A stretch of 64,000 nt of DNA from Candidatus Geocrenenecus huangii (GTDB lineage: Archaea; Thermoproteota; Nitrososphaeria_A; Caldarchaeales; Wolframiiraptoraceae). Below are positions 56,379 through 64,000 of this stretch, piece by piece. The notes under the pieces were generated by a model. That model was not told the origin of the DNA. It saw nothing but the letters and a program-made list of their open reading frames with translations, and made no database searches. A program made the position numbers and the translations under genes. The stretch is from positions 248,001-312,000 of the forward strand of contig JALNKM010000001.1 in the NCBI GenBank assembly GCA_023268155.1, written 5' to 3'. Position 1 is the first letter of the stretch. Every line of letters begins with the position of its first letter.

Positions 56379-58724
56379 ATGGCTGAGATTGGAACATACA
56401 CGGTATCCATCCTGCTAAAAGCACAAGAAAACATATCTAACGCTGTAAGAAAAGCGGTTGATTCTCTTAACCAGTTAAGGGACGAATCTAACAGGTTGGG
56501 CAGCTCTATTAAAGAAGTTGGTAAAATCAGCCTAGGAGTAATCTCAGGATTCATAGGCTTCAACATATTTTCTCAAGTAAGTAGTTGGGTGAGAGAAAGC
56601 GTGAATGCATTTAGTGTATTTGAGGCTGAATCGCTGAGGCTTGCCTCATTATCCAGAGAAGCAGGTCAAAGCATTGAGGGATTGGCTGCTGGACTCAGGG
56701 TTGTGGCCTCTGCTGCAGCACGAGAACTCGCAGTCTCTGGAAAAGAGGCTGTAACCGCTCTTGGAAACCTCGTTAAAGCCGGCTTGAGCGGTCGTGAAGC
56801 TGCACTCGCATTGAAAGACGCTATCATGCTCGCCAAGATCGAGAACGTTGATTTTGCTACCGCTTCAGCAAACCTCGTCCAAGTCATGGCCCAATTCGGC
56901 GTAGCTGGAAGTGAAGCAAAGAGGGTTGTCGACGCGTTGGTTAATGCTTCACGTCTCGGTATAGGTTCTGCGAATGATTTCGCTCAGGGATTGGCTAACG
57001 TGGGTGCAACGGCCAGAGCCATGGGTATGAGTTTGGAAGAAACGACTTCATGGCTTATCGTTCTGGAACGTAGGTTCGGGTCAGCGCAGGAAGCTGGAAC
57101 ACATCTAAACCGTTTCCTCCTAGAACTCTATGAGATAGCTGGAAAACTTGGTGTACCAATACATGACTTGGATGGGAGTCTCAGGTCCACGACCAAGGTC
57201 ATGCTTGATGTAGTAAATATTGTGAAGATGGGCGGCATGAGCTTCGACGAGTTACAGGAGAAGCTTAAAGGTGTCGACATTAGAGCCTTGAAGGCCTTGT
57301 TCACGTTTACGCAGATGAATGAAAGTATAGCGGAATTGGCTGAAGAGGTTTCTAGGAGCGGCTCCGCGTGGGAGACCTACATGCGTTATCTTGAGACTAC
57401 AGAGGGGAAGATGGCGAGATTGAAGGCAGAGAATGATAGGTTGATGAGAAGCATAGGTGAAGGGGCCTCAGCGATCTTGACGATGGTTGCACCCTCATTC
57501 CTGAAGGCTGTAGACGCTGTGATGTCTGCTTGGAGAAGCATCATGGGGGCGATCACGAAATCGGATCTTGAACGCTATCTAGGATATTTGGAGTTTGAGG
57601 TTAGAGTGATGGGCAGAGTCTCCGAGGAAAAAGCGGCACAATACATTAAGGCATGGGTTGACATGGGCGAGATAACTGTGGCCGAGGGTCTCAAGATTGC
57701 TGAAAGCATAGGAGTCTACAACGAGACGATTCAAGAACTAATAGATAGAGCTGTGGAGATGGGTGTCTCCGTTCCTGAAGGCTTTCAGGCCATGGCCTCA
57801 GCAGCCACAATATCTTCTCAGCAGACAGCAAACTCGATAAAAATGGTTGAGGAGCAGATTAAGAGTCTGCAGAGTGAGTTAAAGATTCTATCATCATCAT
57901 TCGATATTCTAGGGAAGAGCATCAGTTTAGGAGAAAACCTTTACGACGTTACAATATCTATCATGGAGGCACTTGGTGAAGACGTTCAATTATCAGAGGA
58001 GGCTAAGGCTAGTAAGGAGAGATTAGCGGCAGCTCAAAAAGTACTGAACTACGCCACTCAAGCCGGCTCTCTTGTCCAACAAGCTTTACAGTTAAGCATT
58101 ATGGGGGCCACAGACGCCTCGAACATGTTGCTTAACGGTCTGACAGCGTTGACATCATCGCTTGAAGATGGGATAGTAACACATGAGGAGTTCATAAGCA
58201 TTCTGAGGCAAATGGGGGTCGATGCTCAAAACGTTGCTGGCTCACTACATAACATTCTGATTCAAGCCTTGAATGCTACTAGAGACGCGATACAGGGCAA
58301 CATAGAAACTGCGAGGAACTTCATAGATGTGTTGAAAGTTCTGGACGGCTTGACCGTCCACACATACCATTACCATCATATCATTACGGTTGAAGGTGGA
58401 GGAAAGAAAAGTGAGAGTGCTGGACAGACTTTGTATCCAGGTGGAGAGGAGACGAGGAAGGGAGTGGAGAGGCTGTGGAGGTATTTGCCGAAGGCGCAGT
58501 CTGGAGCATGGTTCACCTCAGAGGGAGCATACTATCTACATCGTGGAGAGATGATTCTGCCTAGACATGTTGCTGAATGGTTTAGAAACTATGGCCCTAC
58601 TACGGTAACTAGAAACATAAGCGTAAGCGTAAACGTAAACGCAGGTGGAGTAGCCGATCCACATGAACTGGCAGAGATTCTCTCGAGGCAGATAGTTAGA
58701 AATCTGAGGTGTATGGGTGCATGA
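56379..58724 (+). CDS. Tail tape measure protein
   Basis: A 781-residue protein that sets tail length. The N-terminal third has the tape-measure minor tail (TP901-type) core: RELAVSGKEAVTALGNLVKAGLSGREA, DFATASANLVQVMAQFG, AQGLANVGATARAMGMSLEET. The centre is helical and the C-terminal part ends with the typical GAYYLHRGEMILPRHVAEWF. A hydrophobic segment lies near residues 47-60 (LGVISGFIGFNIF). It is GC-richer than its neighbours to judge by eye. The last bases overlap the next gene's ATG. At about 0.15 nm per residue, as in other siphoviruses, the tail would be near 115-120 nm. Confidence 0.92.
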   Translation: MAEIGTYTVSILLKAQENISNAVRKAVDSLNQLRDESNRLGSSIKEVGKISLGVISGFIGFNIFSQVSSWVRESVNAFSVFEAESLRLASLSREAGQSIEGLAAGLRVVASAAARELAVSGKEAVTALGNLVKAGLSGREAALALKDAIMLAKIENVDFATASANLVQVMAQFGVAGSEAKRVVDALVNASRLGIGSANDFAQGLANVGATARAMGMSLEETTSWLIVLERRFGSAQEAGTHLNRFLLELYEIAGKLGVPIHDLDGSLRSTTKVMLDVVNIVKMGGMSFDELQEKLKGVDIRALKALFTFTQMNESIAELAEEVSRSGSAWETYMRYLETTEGKMARLKAENDRLMRSIGEGASAILTMVAPSFLKAVDAVMSAWRSIMGAITKSDLERYLGYLEFEVRVMGRVSEEKAAQYIKAWVDMGEITVAEGLKIAESIGVYNETIQELIDRAVEMGVSVPEGFQAMASAATISSQQTANSIKMVEEQIKSLQSELKILSSSFDILGKSISLGENLYDVTISIMEALGEDVQLSEEAKASKERLAAAQKVLNYATQAGSLVQQALQLSIMGATDASNMLLNGLTALTSSLEDGIVTHEEFISILRQMGVDAQNVAGSLHNILIQALNATRDAIQGNIETARNFIDVLKVLDGLTVHTYHYHHIITVEGGGKKSESAGQTLYPGGEETRKGVERLWRYLPKAQSGAWFTSEGAYYLHRGEMILPRHVAEWFRNYGPTTVTRNISVSVNVNAGGVADPHELAEILSRQIVRNLRCMGA

Positions 58725-60625
58725 CAATATACTTCGAGGTTTTTGATGGAACGACGTGGATCGATAAGACGTCAAAATGTGTAAGCTTTAGAAGAAGCAT
58801 ATCTATGAGAAGTCTTGAAACGTTTGAGGCAGTCTTTTTGGAACCCATCCCCACCGGAGCAAGGGTTAGGCTTAGGAGAGACTCTATCGTACTATTTGAA
58901 GGCGTGGTTTATGAGTCTAGCAAGACTCACAGGGGTGGCGACATCGCGAGATGTAGGATAACGGCTTACACAGACTTAATCCAATATGACAGGCTCGTCG
59001 TTTACAGAGTTTACAATACGGGAACCAAGGCAGGAACGATCGTAAAAGATCTTGCGAGTCTGGAGAATGATGTGGACCTATCGAATGTGGATGAAGATGG
59101 TACTCCTGAGCTCTTATCGCCTTGGGAGATAGAGAATGAGGTAGCGTTGAAGATAATGCAGGCAGTAGCGAGAGGTACAAACTATTGGCTGAGAATGAAA
59201 CCTGGGAAGAAACTATACTTTAAACCAAAGTCCATCGGACCATACTTATCCGTAATTAATGATAGCATGATCCTCTCAGCCGAATATTCGGAAGATAAGT
59301 GGAAGCTGAGAAACAGGGTGATCTATGTTGGCGCGAACGGTGAAGTTTTGGCGGACGTCAGTGAGGGGTCCGGGGATATGCCACTCGTTGTTCATGATCC
59401 TTTCCTGACAGATAGGAGTGAAGCTTTGAGACGAGCAAACATTAGATTGGCTTTGAATCGTGAGTATGGGAGACAACTTAGGGTAGAAATGCATCAAGTG
59501 GATTTCGAGGCCATGAACATCGATTTAGGCGATACCGTTAGAGTTAGTCTAGCTTCACTAGGACTAAACAACGTTGACATGCATCTCATGGAGATAGAGT
59601 ACGACCCGGAAAAGCTACGATATACTTTGACCTTAGGAGGGAAACTAGAAATCTTTGAGGAATTTTTTGAGGAGGCTGTAAAAGGGGATGTGGCCGCCCG
59701 ATTCGGTCAAGCCATTAAGATTCCCGAGATGCTTTCAACGATCACAATAACGACTGAAGAAATAGCTCAAGTATTAAAATATATCGGAGAAGTAAAATAT
59801 CCAGTATACGTGAATAAACCTCCTTTAACACTTTACAATTCGCAGAATATTGTATTGGATTCGGATGGGTATGCCGTATTAGCCTCAGGTGCAACTCAAG
59901 GTAGCTTCGAGGTTTCAATCTTGCCTGAATCAAGAAAGTTCACAATATTCACTAAATGCGAATGGATAACCGATAAGGGTGATGGCTCGATATCTGCCCA
60001 TATACTAGATGTTGATGATAGAGTTGTGGAAAGCGTCTATGATGCATGTGATTCTCAATTCGTATATGTTTCCAGATGGCCTAAAGGGTTTGGCAGTTTT
60101 ACATGTAAAAATGCCTCAAATTATGGAACAGTGAACGCATCAGTCTCAGATATACCTTTCGGCTTACTTAACAAGTACTGCTTAAAGCTCACGACTTCAA
60201 CGCAAGGCCAAGACGGAGAAATATATTATCCAAGCACAAAGGACTTGAATATACTTCTCAGTAGATTCAAGTATGTAAGACTATATCTTTACGGAGACTA
60301 CATTTCAAACTTCTCAATCAAGGTCAGACTATGCCAAGACAATAATAATTACCTTGAGGGAAATATTACCATTAAAGCGGGCAAATGGGAGAAGTACGAG
60401 AGCTTCATATCAACGTTTAGGAAAGTTGGAGACCCATTAACACTAAACTGGATAAGCATTATTTCTCCATACAGTCTCCTGATCGATAGCGATTACATCT
60501 TATTACCATTTTTACGTGAGGTTTTAAGATTAAAATTTACTCTAAGACGCGACTCACCCAGTATGAGTTCTCCTAGAGTGAAGTTAGTCAAGATTATTTG
60601 GCGGGAGGGAGACTATCAGGCATGA
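58721..60625 (+). CDS. Tail hub / distal tail protein
   Basis: About 634 residues. The N-terminal half begins with a beta-type domain (TIYFEVFDGTTWIDKTSKCVSFRRSISMRS in part), followed by a baseplate hub-like (gp27/gpJ-type) region with RNRVIYVGANGEVLADVSEGSG and LGDTVRVSLASLGLNNVDMHLMEIEY. The C-terminal third is beta-rich (LWI ... jelly-roll-like, about 440-600), possibly carbohydrate-binding. ATG 58721 overlaps the tape measure stop as ATGA; an upstream alternative at 58709 adds four residues. It forms the tip to which fibres attach. Confidence 0.75.
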   Translation: MTIYFEVFDGTTWIDKTSKCVSFRRSISMRSLETFEAVFLEPIPTGARVRLRRDSIVLFEGVVYESSKTHRGGDIARCRITAYTDLIQYDRLVVYRVYNTGTKAGTIVKDLASLENDVDLSNVDEDGTPELLSPWEIENEVALKIMQAVARGTNYWLRMKPGKKLYFKPKSIGPYLSVINDSMILSAEYSEDKWKLRNRVIYVGANGEVLADVSEGSGDMPLVVHDPFLTDRSEALRRANIRLALNREYGRQLRVEMHQVDFEAMNIDLGDTVRVSLASLGLNNVDMHLMEIEYDPEKLRYTLTLGGKLEIFEEFFEEAVKGDVAARFGQAIKIPEMLSTITITTEEIAQVLKYIGEVKYPVYVNKPPLTLYNSQNIVLDSDGYAVLASGATQGSFEVSILPESRKFTIFTKCEWITDKGDGSISAHILDVDDRVVESVYDACDSQFVYVSRWPKGFGSFTCKNASNYGTVNASVSDIPFGLLNKYCLKLTTSTQGQDGEIYYPSTKDLNILLSRFKYVRLYLYGDYISNFSIKVRLCQDNNNYLEGNITIKAGKWEKYESFISTFRKVGDPLTLNWISIISPYSLLIDSDYILLPFLREVLRLKFTLRRDSPSMSSPRVKLVKIIWREGDYQA

Positions 60626-61677
60626 CCGAGCTTGTGATAATAACTAAGCCTAGAACCCGTATATTTAAGTGGATTGGGGGTGGTGTTTACAAACAGTATT
60701 CAACGCCTATAAGTCATACAATAAGCTGGAGCCAGACAAATCTTACTGGAGCATCATACAATACGGTTCGTCTCGGAGGCGGAAACTATGAAAGGTATAG
60801 ATGCCAGCAGTTCATAACGCCGAACTTTACGGTTAAGATTGTGAAGGTTGTTCTACACGTAGTGAAAAATGCGAATTTTACTGATACCGTTTATGTTAGG
60901 ATATGCCCTGACAACGGCAGCAATATGCCAGACGTGAACAATGTTATTGCCACTATAGGCACGTTCACGGGAAGTGATGTTGGGACGAGTGAGACACAGC
61001 TAACATTCACGGGCAGTGTACCAACACTTCAAGCAAACACGAAATACTGGGTGGTCGTGGAGAGACCAACAACAAATACTAGTCAATATCCATCGCTTTA
61101 TTTATCCAGCACAGACTATAACACTTCACTATACTCGGCAGATAGTTATGGTAGTAATTGGACTCAGCGAACATATGACTACAAGATGCGGATATTCTGC
61201 TATGAAAACCCCAACACGTTGAACATAGACTTCATATACGATGGCCCCGTAACGAAAAGGCTGGATGTTTCAGCGTCCGTATCCAACACCACGATAAACA
61301 ACTACACGCTTAACAGTCAAACCTTCACTTCGATAACCAGAGAAACCGATATACCGCAGTCAAACATCTACACATTAACCGTGAACTACACGGAGAACAC
61401 AGCTCAGTCCTCAGGCTACGTGAACCTCACTATCCAGAGATGGCTATACTATTCATCCACATCCTGCACGCTCGAACATTTGAACGTATCCGAAGCATAC
61501 GTGCAGGAAATATTGTTTGGGTCAACTGGAGGAGTATTAAGGATTGATGATGATCCATCCGCAGACCTGGTAGGCCAAGCAAACGAGAAAATAGTATTCA
61601 TTGACGTTATTGTACCTTTCAGAAAACTTGAGTGGGTGTCAGGCAATGGAGAAGTAATGATATTAGGTGTAGAGTAA
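60622..61677 (+). CDS. Adhesin/tail-fibre-like protein
   Basis: About 351 residues, beta-strand and Thr/Asn/Ser/Tyr rich, for example VRICPDNGSNMPDV, TKYWVVVERPTTNTSQYPSLYLSSTDYN, and ENPNTLNIDFIYDGP. The middle pattern (YWVVVE with an aromatic run) resembles choice-of-anchor or jelly-roll domains seen in surface-binding proteins. Such a gene between hub and chaperone-tailed fibre suits a receptor-binding protein. ATG 60622 overlaps the upstream stop as ATGA. Confidence 0.62.
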   Translation: MTELVIITKPRTRIFKWIGGGVYKQYSTPISHTISWSQTNLTGASYNTVRLGGGNYERYRCQQFITPNFTVKIVKVVLHVVKNANFTDTVYVRICPDNGSNMPDVNNVIATIGTFTGSDVGTSETQLTFTGSVPTLQANTKYWVVVERPTTNTSQYPSLYLSSTDYNTSLYSADSYGSNWTQRTYDYKMRIFCYENPNTLNIDFIYDGPVTKRLDVSASVSNTTINNYTLNSQTFTSITRETDIPQSNIYTLTVNYTENTAQSSGYVNLTIQRWLYYSSTSCTLEHLNVSEAYVQEILFGSTGGVLRIDDDPSADLVGQANEKIVFIDVIVPFRKLEWVSGNGEVMILGVE

Positions 61678-61678
61678 C

Positions 61679-62260
61679 ATGATGCGGAGAATAGATACTG
61701 GAACAGGCCTACCGATTGAGGCCGCTGAGAAGCTTAAGGTCTGGCTCGAGGCACTTGAAGAGGAAGACTTAAAATTAAAAAATCAAAATATTTTTCTTGA
61801 AAGAAAGATCGCTGAGATCGAGAATGGGTCATTAGGGGTCAGAAGAATAAGCGATGAGCGTGGAGGTGGGATAGAGTTTTCTCCTTCGGAAGAATTAACG
61901 ATACGACTAACGTTAGAAGGAGTACTGAAACCTCCAGATCGAAATATACTGAAGATCGGCGACTTAGATGCTTATCTGAATGATGTGGTTACCGCGAATA
62001 TAACGATTGGGTCTAGCGTAGATGACAAGACTGAGATAAGGGAACTAAATGAGGCGGAATTGGAAAAGATCGTTTTTCCGAAACCTAAGAAATATAAGCG
62101 GAAGATAGGGCAGAGCAGAGAGGAGATAGGGTTCATAGCGGAAGAGCTACCTGAAATCGTAAGGAGGGAGAATGGATACGACCTAAAAGCCCTAATAGCC
62201 ATACTTGTCTGGAAAATATCCAGGCTAGAAGAGAAGCTAAACAAAAACAATACAAGATGA
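61679..62260 (+). CDS. Tail fibre with S74-type intramolecular chaperone domain
   Basis: A 193-residue protein: an N-terminal coiled coil (EEEDLKLKNQNIFLERKIAEIE) that would trimerise, a short beta segment, and a C-terminal domain SSVDDKTEIREL ... KPKKYKRKIGQ ... IGFIAEELPEIV ... YDLKALIAILVWKISRLEEKL. The last part matches the S74 endosialidase-type chaperone: a Ser/Asp-Lys start, GFIAEEL, and a closing helix. In phages this domain folds the trimeric fibre and then cuts itself off at the Ser. Here it is very short with little fibre upstream. The last fibre-like gene before trmO. Confidence 0.75.
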   Translation: MMRRIDTGTGLPIEAAEKLKVWLEALEEEDLKLKNQNIFLERKIAEIENGSLGVRRISDERGGGIEFSPSEELTIRLTLEGVLKPPDRNILKIGDLDAYLNDVVTANITIGSSVDDKTEIRELNEAELEKIVFPKPKKYKRKIGQSREEIGFIAEELPEIVRRENGYDLKALIAILVWKISRLEEKLNKNNTR

Positions 62261-62276
62261 ATACATGGGTTGTAGA

Positions 62277-62801
62277 TCATAGATCTGGTATTCTCTTCCC
62301 ACTTTCTCCTTCAACCTTCTTTCTCAGTTGGATGTACCATCCAGGGAAACCCAAATCCATTACCGCTCTATCAAGCGTATATGGCTTGATATCTATTATT
62401 GGTGTACCATCGAACAAGTCTAGTTTCTTCACGTATAGTATGTTTTCCTCTCTCTTCACGAGTTGAACTATTGTCAGAGCTACCGGGTTTGGACGATGAG
62501 GTGAGTCTGTACAAAAGACTCCAACCTCTGGAAGGTCTTTCTCATTGAAACCGAGTCTCACTAATCTCTTATGCTTTACTTTAAGAACACTTCTTTGTTC
62601 ACCGGTTACCTTGTGTAAATAAGCTATGACTATGAGATGAGTAAAGCCATCTATGCCCTCAAGTCCCTCCGCATATTCTTCAAATATCTCTAGTCTCCCA
62701 TCAACACCTTCAAAAGAATCTTTGACTAATTCATCCTCGAGGTCAACTCTAACGACGCCTATCGGATTAAACGTAAACTTCACCATCCTGGGATCCGCCA
62801 T
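62277..62801 (-). CDS. TrmO/TsaA-like tRNA methyltransferase
   Basis: A 174-residue protein with the TrmO beta-barrel motifs: FTHLIVIAYLHKVTG, VGVFCTDSPHRPNPVALTIVQLV, LYVKKLDLFDGTPIIDIKPY. It is the family that methylates t6A37 in tRNA-Thr in bacteria, with archaeal members. The gene is on the minus strand, the only one so oriented in the viral region, and is flanked by viral genes on both sides. It appears intact. It is either a host gene marking the junction of two elements or a cargo gene of the virus. Confidence 0.88.
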   Translation of the reverse strand: MADPRMVKFTFNPIGVVRVDLEDELVKDSFEGVDGRLEIFEEYAEGLEGIDGFTHLIVIAYLHKVTGEQRSVLKVKHKRLVRLGFNEKDLPEVGVFCTDSPHRPNPVALTIVQLVKREENILYVKKLDLFDGTPIIDIKPYTLDRAVMDLGFPGWYIQLRKKVEGESGKRIPDL

Positions 62802-62902
62802 ACCTGATTAAACAACCATGCAACAAAATATAAGGATACAGGATATGGATCATCTAGGATTTCAAAGTACAGTGTTTCAGATTCTTAATGTGCTATTAGT
62901 CG

Positions 62903-63145
62903 ATGAGTTCTGTGAGCTGGCTACTCCATAGTCGTAAAGAAGAGTACCCACCTAAGACTAGTGAAGTATTGTATGGGGTAAGCCTTGCCGTTAAGAAGGT
63001 CGGAGAAGACATAGTTATTGAAGGTAAAGCGAGGACGCTAAACGATATCATACGTCTTAAACGTTTAGCCGAGGAAATCCTAAGCGAGATGATTAGAGGA
63101 TATGGAGATAAGCGAGTTAGCTCAGCTTCTTCTAGATATCGCTGA
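62903..63145 (+). CDS. Small protein ahead of terminase (possible small terminase)
   Basis: An 80-residue protein starting MSSVSWLLHSRKEEYPPKT, with a basic C-terminus (KRVSSASSRYR). It overlaps the terminase large subunit by 44 bases in another frame, and lies where terminase small subunits usually are. It is short for that role and no HTH is obvious, so this is only a positional guess. Confidence 0.5.
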   Translation: MSSVSWLLHSRKEEYPPKTSEVLYGVSLAVKKVGEDIVIEGKARTLNDIIRLKRLAEEILSEMIRGYGDKRVSSASSRYR

Positions 63146-64000
63146 TGTAGGGATAAAGCTATATGATTGGCAGAGAAGATGGCTTGACGATAAAAGTAGG
63201 TTTAGAGTAATGTTGAAGTCTAGGGCGGTAGGTGGAAGCTTTACGATCGCTTTAGAATCATTAACGTGGAGCCTCATAAAACCACTCCATACAATCCTTC
63301 TTCTCAGCTACTCGTTAAGACAGAGCATGGAGCTATTCAAGAAGATTAAAGAATCCCTATCAATACTGAAAGGTAGGAAAGTAAGGATAGGAGAACATAC
63401 ATACTCTACAAACATCGTTGAATCTGAGTCTAAAACTGAGATAACATTCAAGAATGGAAGCAGGATCGTATGTTTGCCGAATAACCCAGACACGATACGA
63501 GGGTTTAGAGCTGACCACGTATACGTAGATGAGGTGGCCATGTTCAGGAACGATATGGAGATCAAAGCGGCTGTCATACCGATCATCGCTGGAAAATCGG
63601 GTAGATTATCATTGATATCGACTCCTAAAGGCAGGAGGGGTTGGTTCTATGAAGCATGGGTCAGCGGAGTCTACTCAAAACATAGAATACATTATACCGA
63701 CTCACCTCACATTACAAGCGAAGACCTCGAAGGATTGAGGAAGACCTTATCCCACATAGCATGGATGCAGGAGATGGAGATGGAGTTCCTCGAAGAATTA
63801 AACAGTTTATTCCCAACAGAATTAATATTTTCATGTCTAGAAGATTATCAATACGCTGACTATACAGAGGTCAAGACTTCTAATCCTCTATACGTTGGAA
63901 TCGATTTAGGAAGATATAGAGACTCCACCGTAATAATAGTCCTCGAGAAGACGACAGAAGACCTTCTAAGAATAGTCTTCGTCAAAGAATTCACCGAGGT
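63102..64000 (+). CDS. Terminase large subunit, N-terminal part (cut by window edge)
   Basis: I translated this open frame from ATG 63102 by hand; it continues past the edge. It shows a deviant Walker A with Lys at the start, KSRAVGGSFT, as in lambda gpA; Walker B HVYVDEVAMF; the coupling motif SLISTPKGRR; and the start of the RNase H-like nuclease domain, YVGIDLGRYRDSTVI, with the catalytic Asp. It is the packaging motor that cuts and translocates virus DNA into heads. About 300 residues are visible; the end and any portal gene are beyond the window. Confidence 0.9.
   Translation, partial: MEISELAQLLLDIADVGIKLYDWQRRWLDDKSRFRVMLKSRAVGGSFTIALESLTWSLIKPLHTILLLSYSLRQSMELFKKIKESLSILKGRKVRIGEHTYSTNIVESESKTEITFKNGSRIVCLPNNPDTIRGFRADHVYVDEVAMFRNDMEIKAAVIPIIAGKSGRLSLISTPKGRRGWFYEAWVSGVYSKHRIHYTDSPHITSEDLEGLRKTLSHIAWMQEMEMEFLEELNSLFPTELIFSCLEDYQYADYTEVKTSNPLYVGIDLGRYRDSTVIIVLEKTTEDLLRIVFVKEFTE

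Larger units (their letters stand above)
47904..64000 (+). mobile_element. Tailed-virus provirus structural region (right end outside the window)
   Basis: All genes but one (trmO, 62277-62801) are on the plus strand, closely spaced or overlapping, and form a head-and-tail morphogenesis series: S78-type prohead protease, HK97-like capsid protein, connector, completion protein, tail tube, gp10-like, tail-assembly chaperones, tape measure, hub, fibres, and terminase. No contractile sheath gene is seen, so a siphovirus-like particle is likely. Portal, integrase and attachment sites are not identified. Gene order is permuted relative to typical phages, with terminase after the fibres. The left boundary is between 47661 and 47904. 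Confidence 0.88.

Overview
The window is chromosomal DNA of a thermophilic archaeon, most likely of the TACK group (Thermoproteota and relatives). Evidence: an archaeal 16S rRNA gene that is very GC-rich while the protein genes are AT-rich, topoisomerase VI subunit A, a RadA recombinase, a family B DNA polymerase of the crenarchaeal accessory type, ribosomal protein S25e, an RNase P protein next to S17 and L14, archaeal TyrRS, PheRS and LeuRS, and archaeal ether-lipid genes (polyprenyl diphosphate synthase, UbiA-family prenyltransferase). Many genes are preceded by an archaeal TATA-like box; some look leaderless and others have Shine-Dalgarno sites matching the 16S 3' end. I cannot place the genus from sequence alone.

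Layout. 1-47.7 kb is cellular. It starts with the 5' part of leuS (minus strand), a ferritin-like protein and a DRG-type GTPase. Next come complex I membrane genes (split nuoJ, nuoK), a DUF5131 protein and a THUMP tRNA methyltransferase. A solitary 16S rRNA gene (minus, 5980-7569) follows, with a processing stem and promoter but no adjacent 23S. Then come a SWIM/phosphoesterase/top6A operon, nuoN, a small protein plus DNA polymerase operon, class II ribonucleotide reductase, tyrS and pheT. A candidate small structured RNA lies between tyrS and pheT. The 21-29 kb part holds a cupin, thioredoxin, prenyl synthase, a NitT/TauT-like ABC transporter with fused permease halves, a glycosyltransferase, and an AMMECR1/Mut7-C/CBS operon. 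The 29-38 kb part holds a NEMF/Rqc2 homologue, an EMC6-like protein, radA with an intein in its P-loop, two membrane proteins and apgM. The 38-46 kb part holds S25e, an AsnA-like enzyme, a Trm5/TYW2-family methyltransferase, SCP2, ferredoxin, L14-S17-Rnp1, UbiA, an acetyltransferase and a DegT aminotransferase. It ends with tRNA-Leu(GAG) and a Thr-rich surface protein.

47.9-64 kb is an archaeal tailed-virus (HK97-fold, siphovirus-like) structural cluster. It encodes prohead protease, major capsid protein, head-tail connector, tail completion protein, tail tube, an HK97 gp10-like protein, and two overlapping tail-assembly chaperone frames. A perfect C CCU UUU -1 slippery heptamer lies in that overlap. 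Tape measure, tail hub, adhesin-like fibre and a fibre protein ending in an S74-type intramolecular chaperone follow, and the terminase large subunit runs off the right edge. Embedded among the virion genes are an ABC-ATPase/GNAT fusion and a subtilisin-like protease with an intact catalytic triad. Gene order is permuted: terminase lies after the fibres, separated from them by a cellular-type trmO gene on the other strand. No portal or integrase is visible in the window. This cluster is the most novel part of the window. Other notable points are the AT-rich hairpin inserted in 16S helix 8, the RadA intein whose homing-endonuclease catalytic acids are both replaced, the polymerase with degraded exonuclease motifs, and the candidate three-way-junction RNA.
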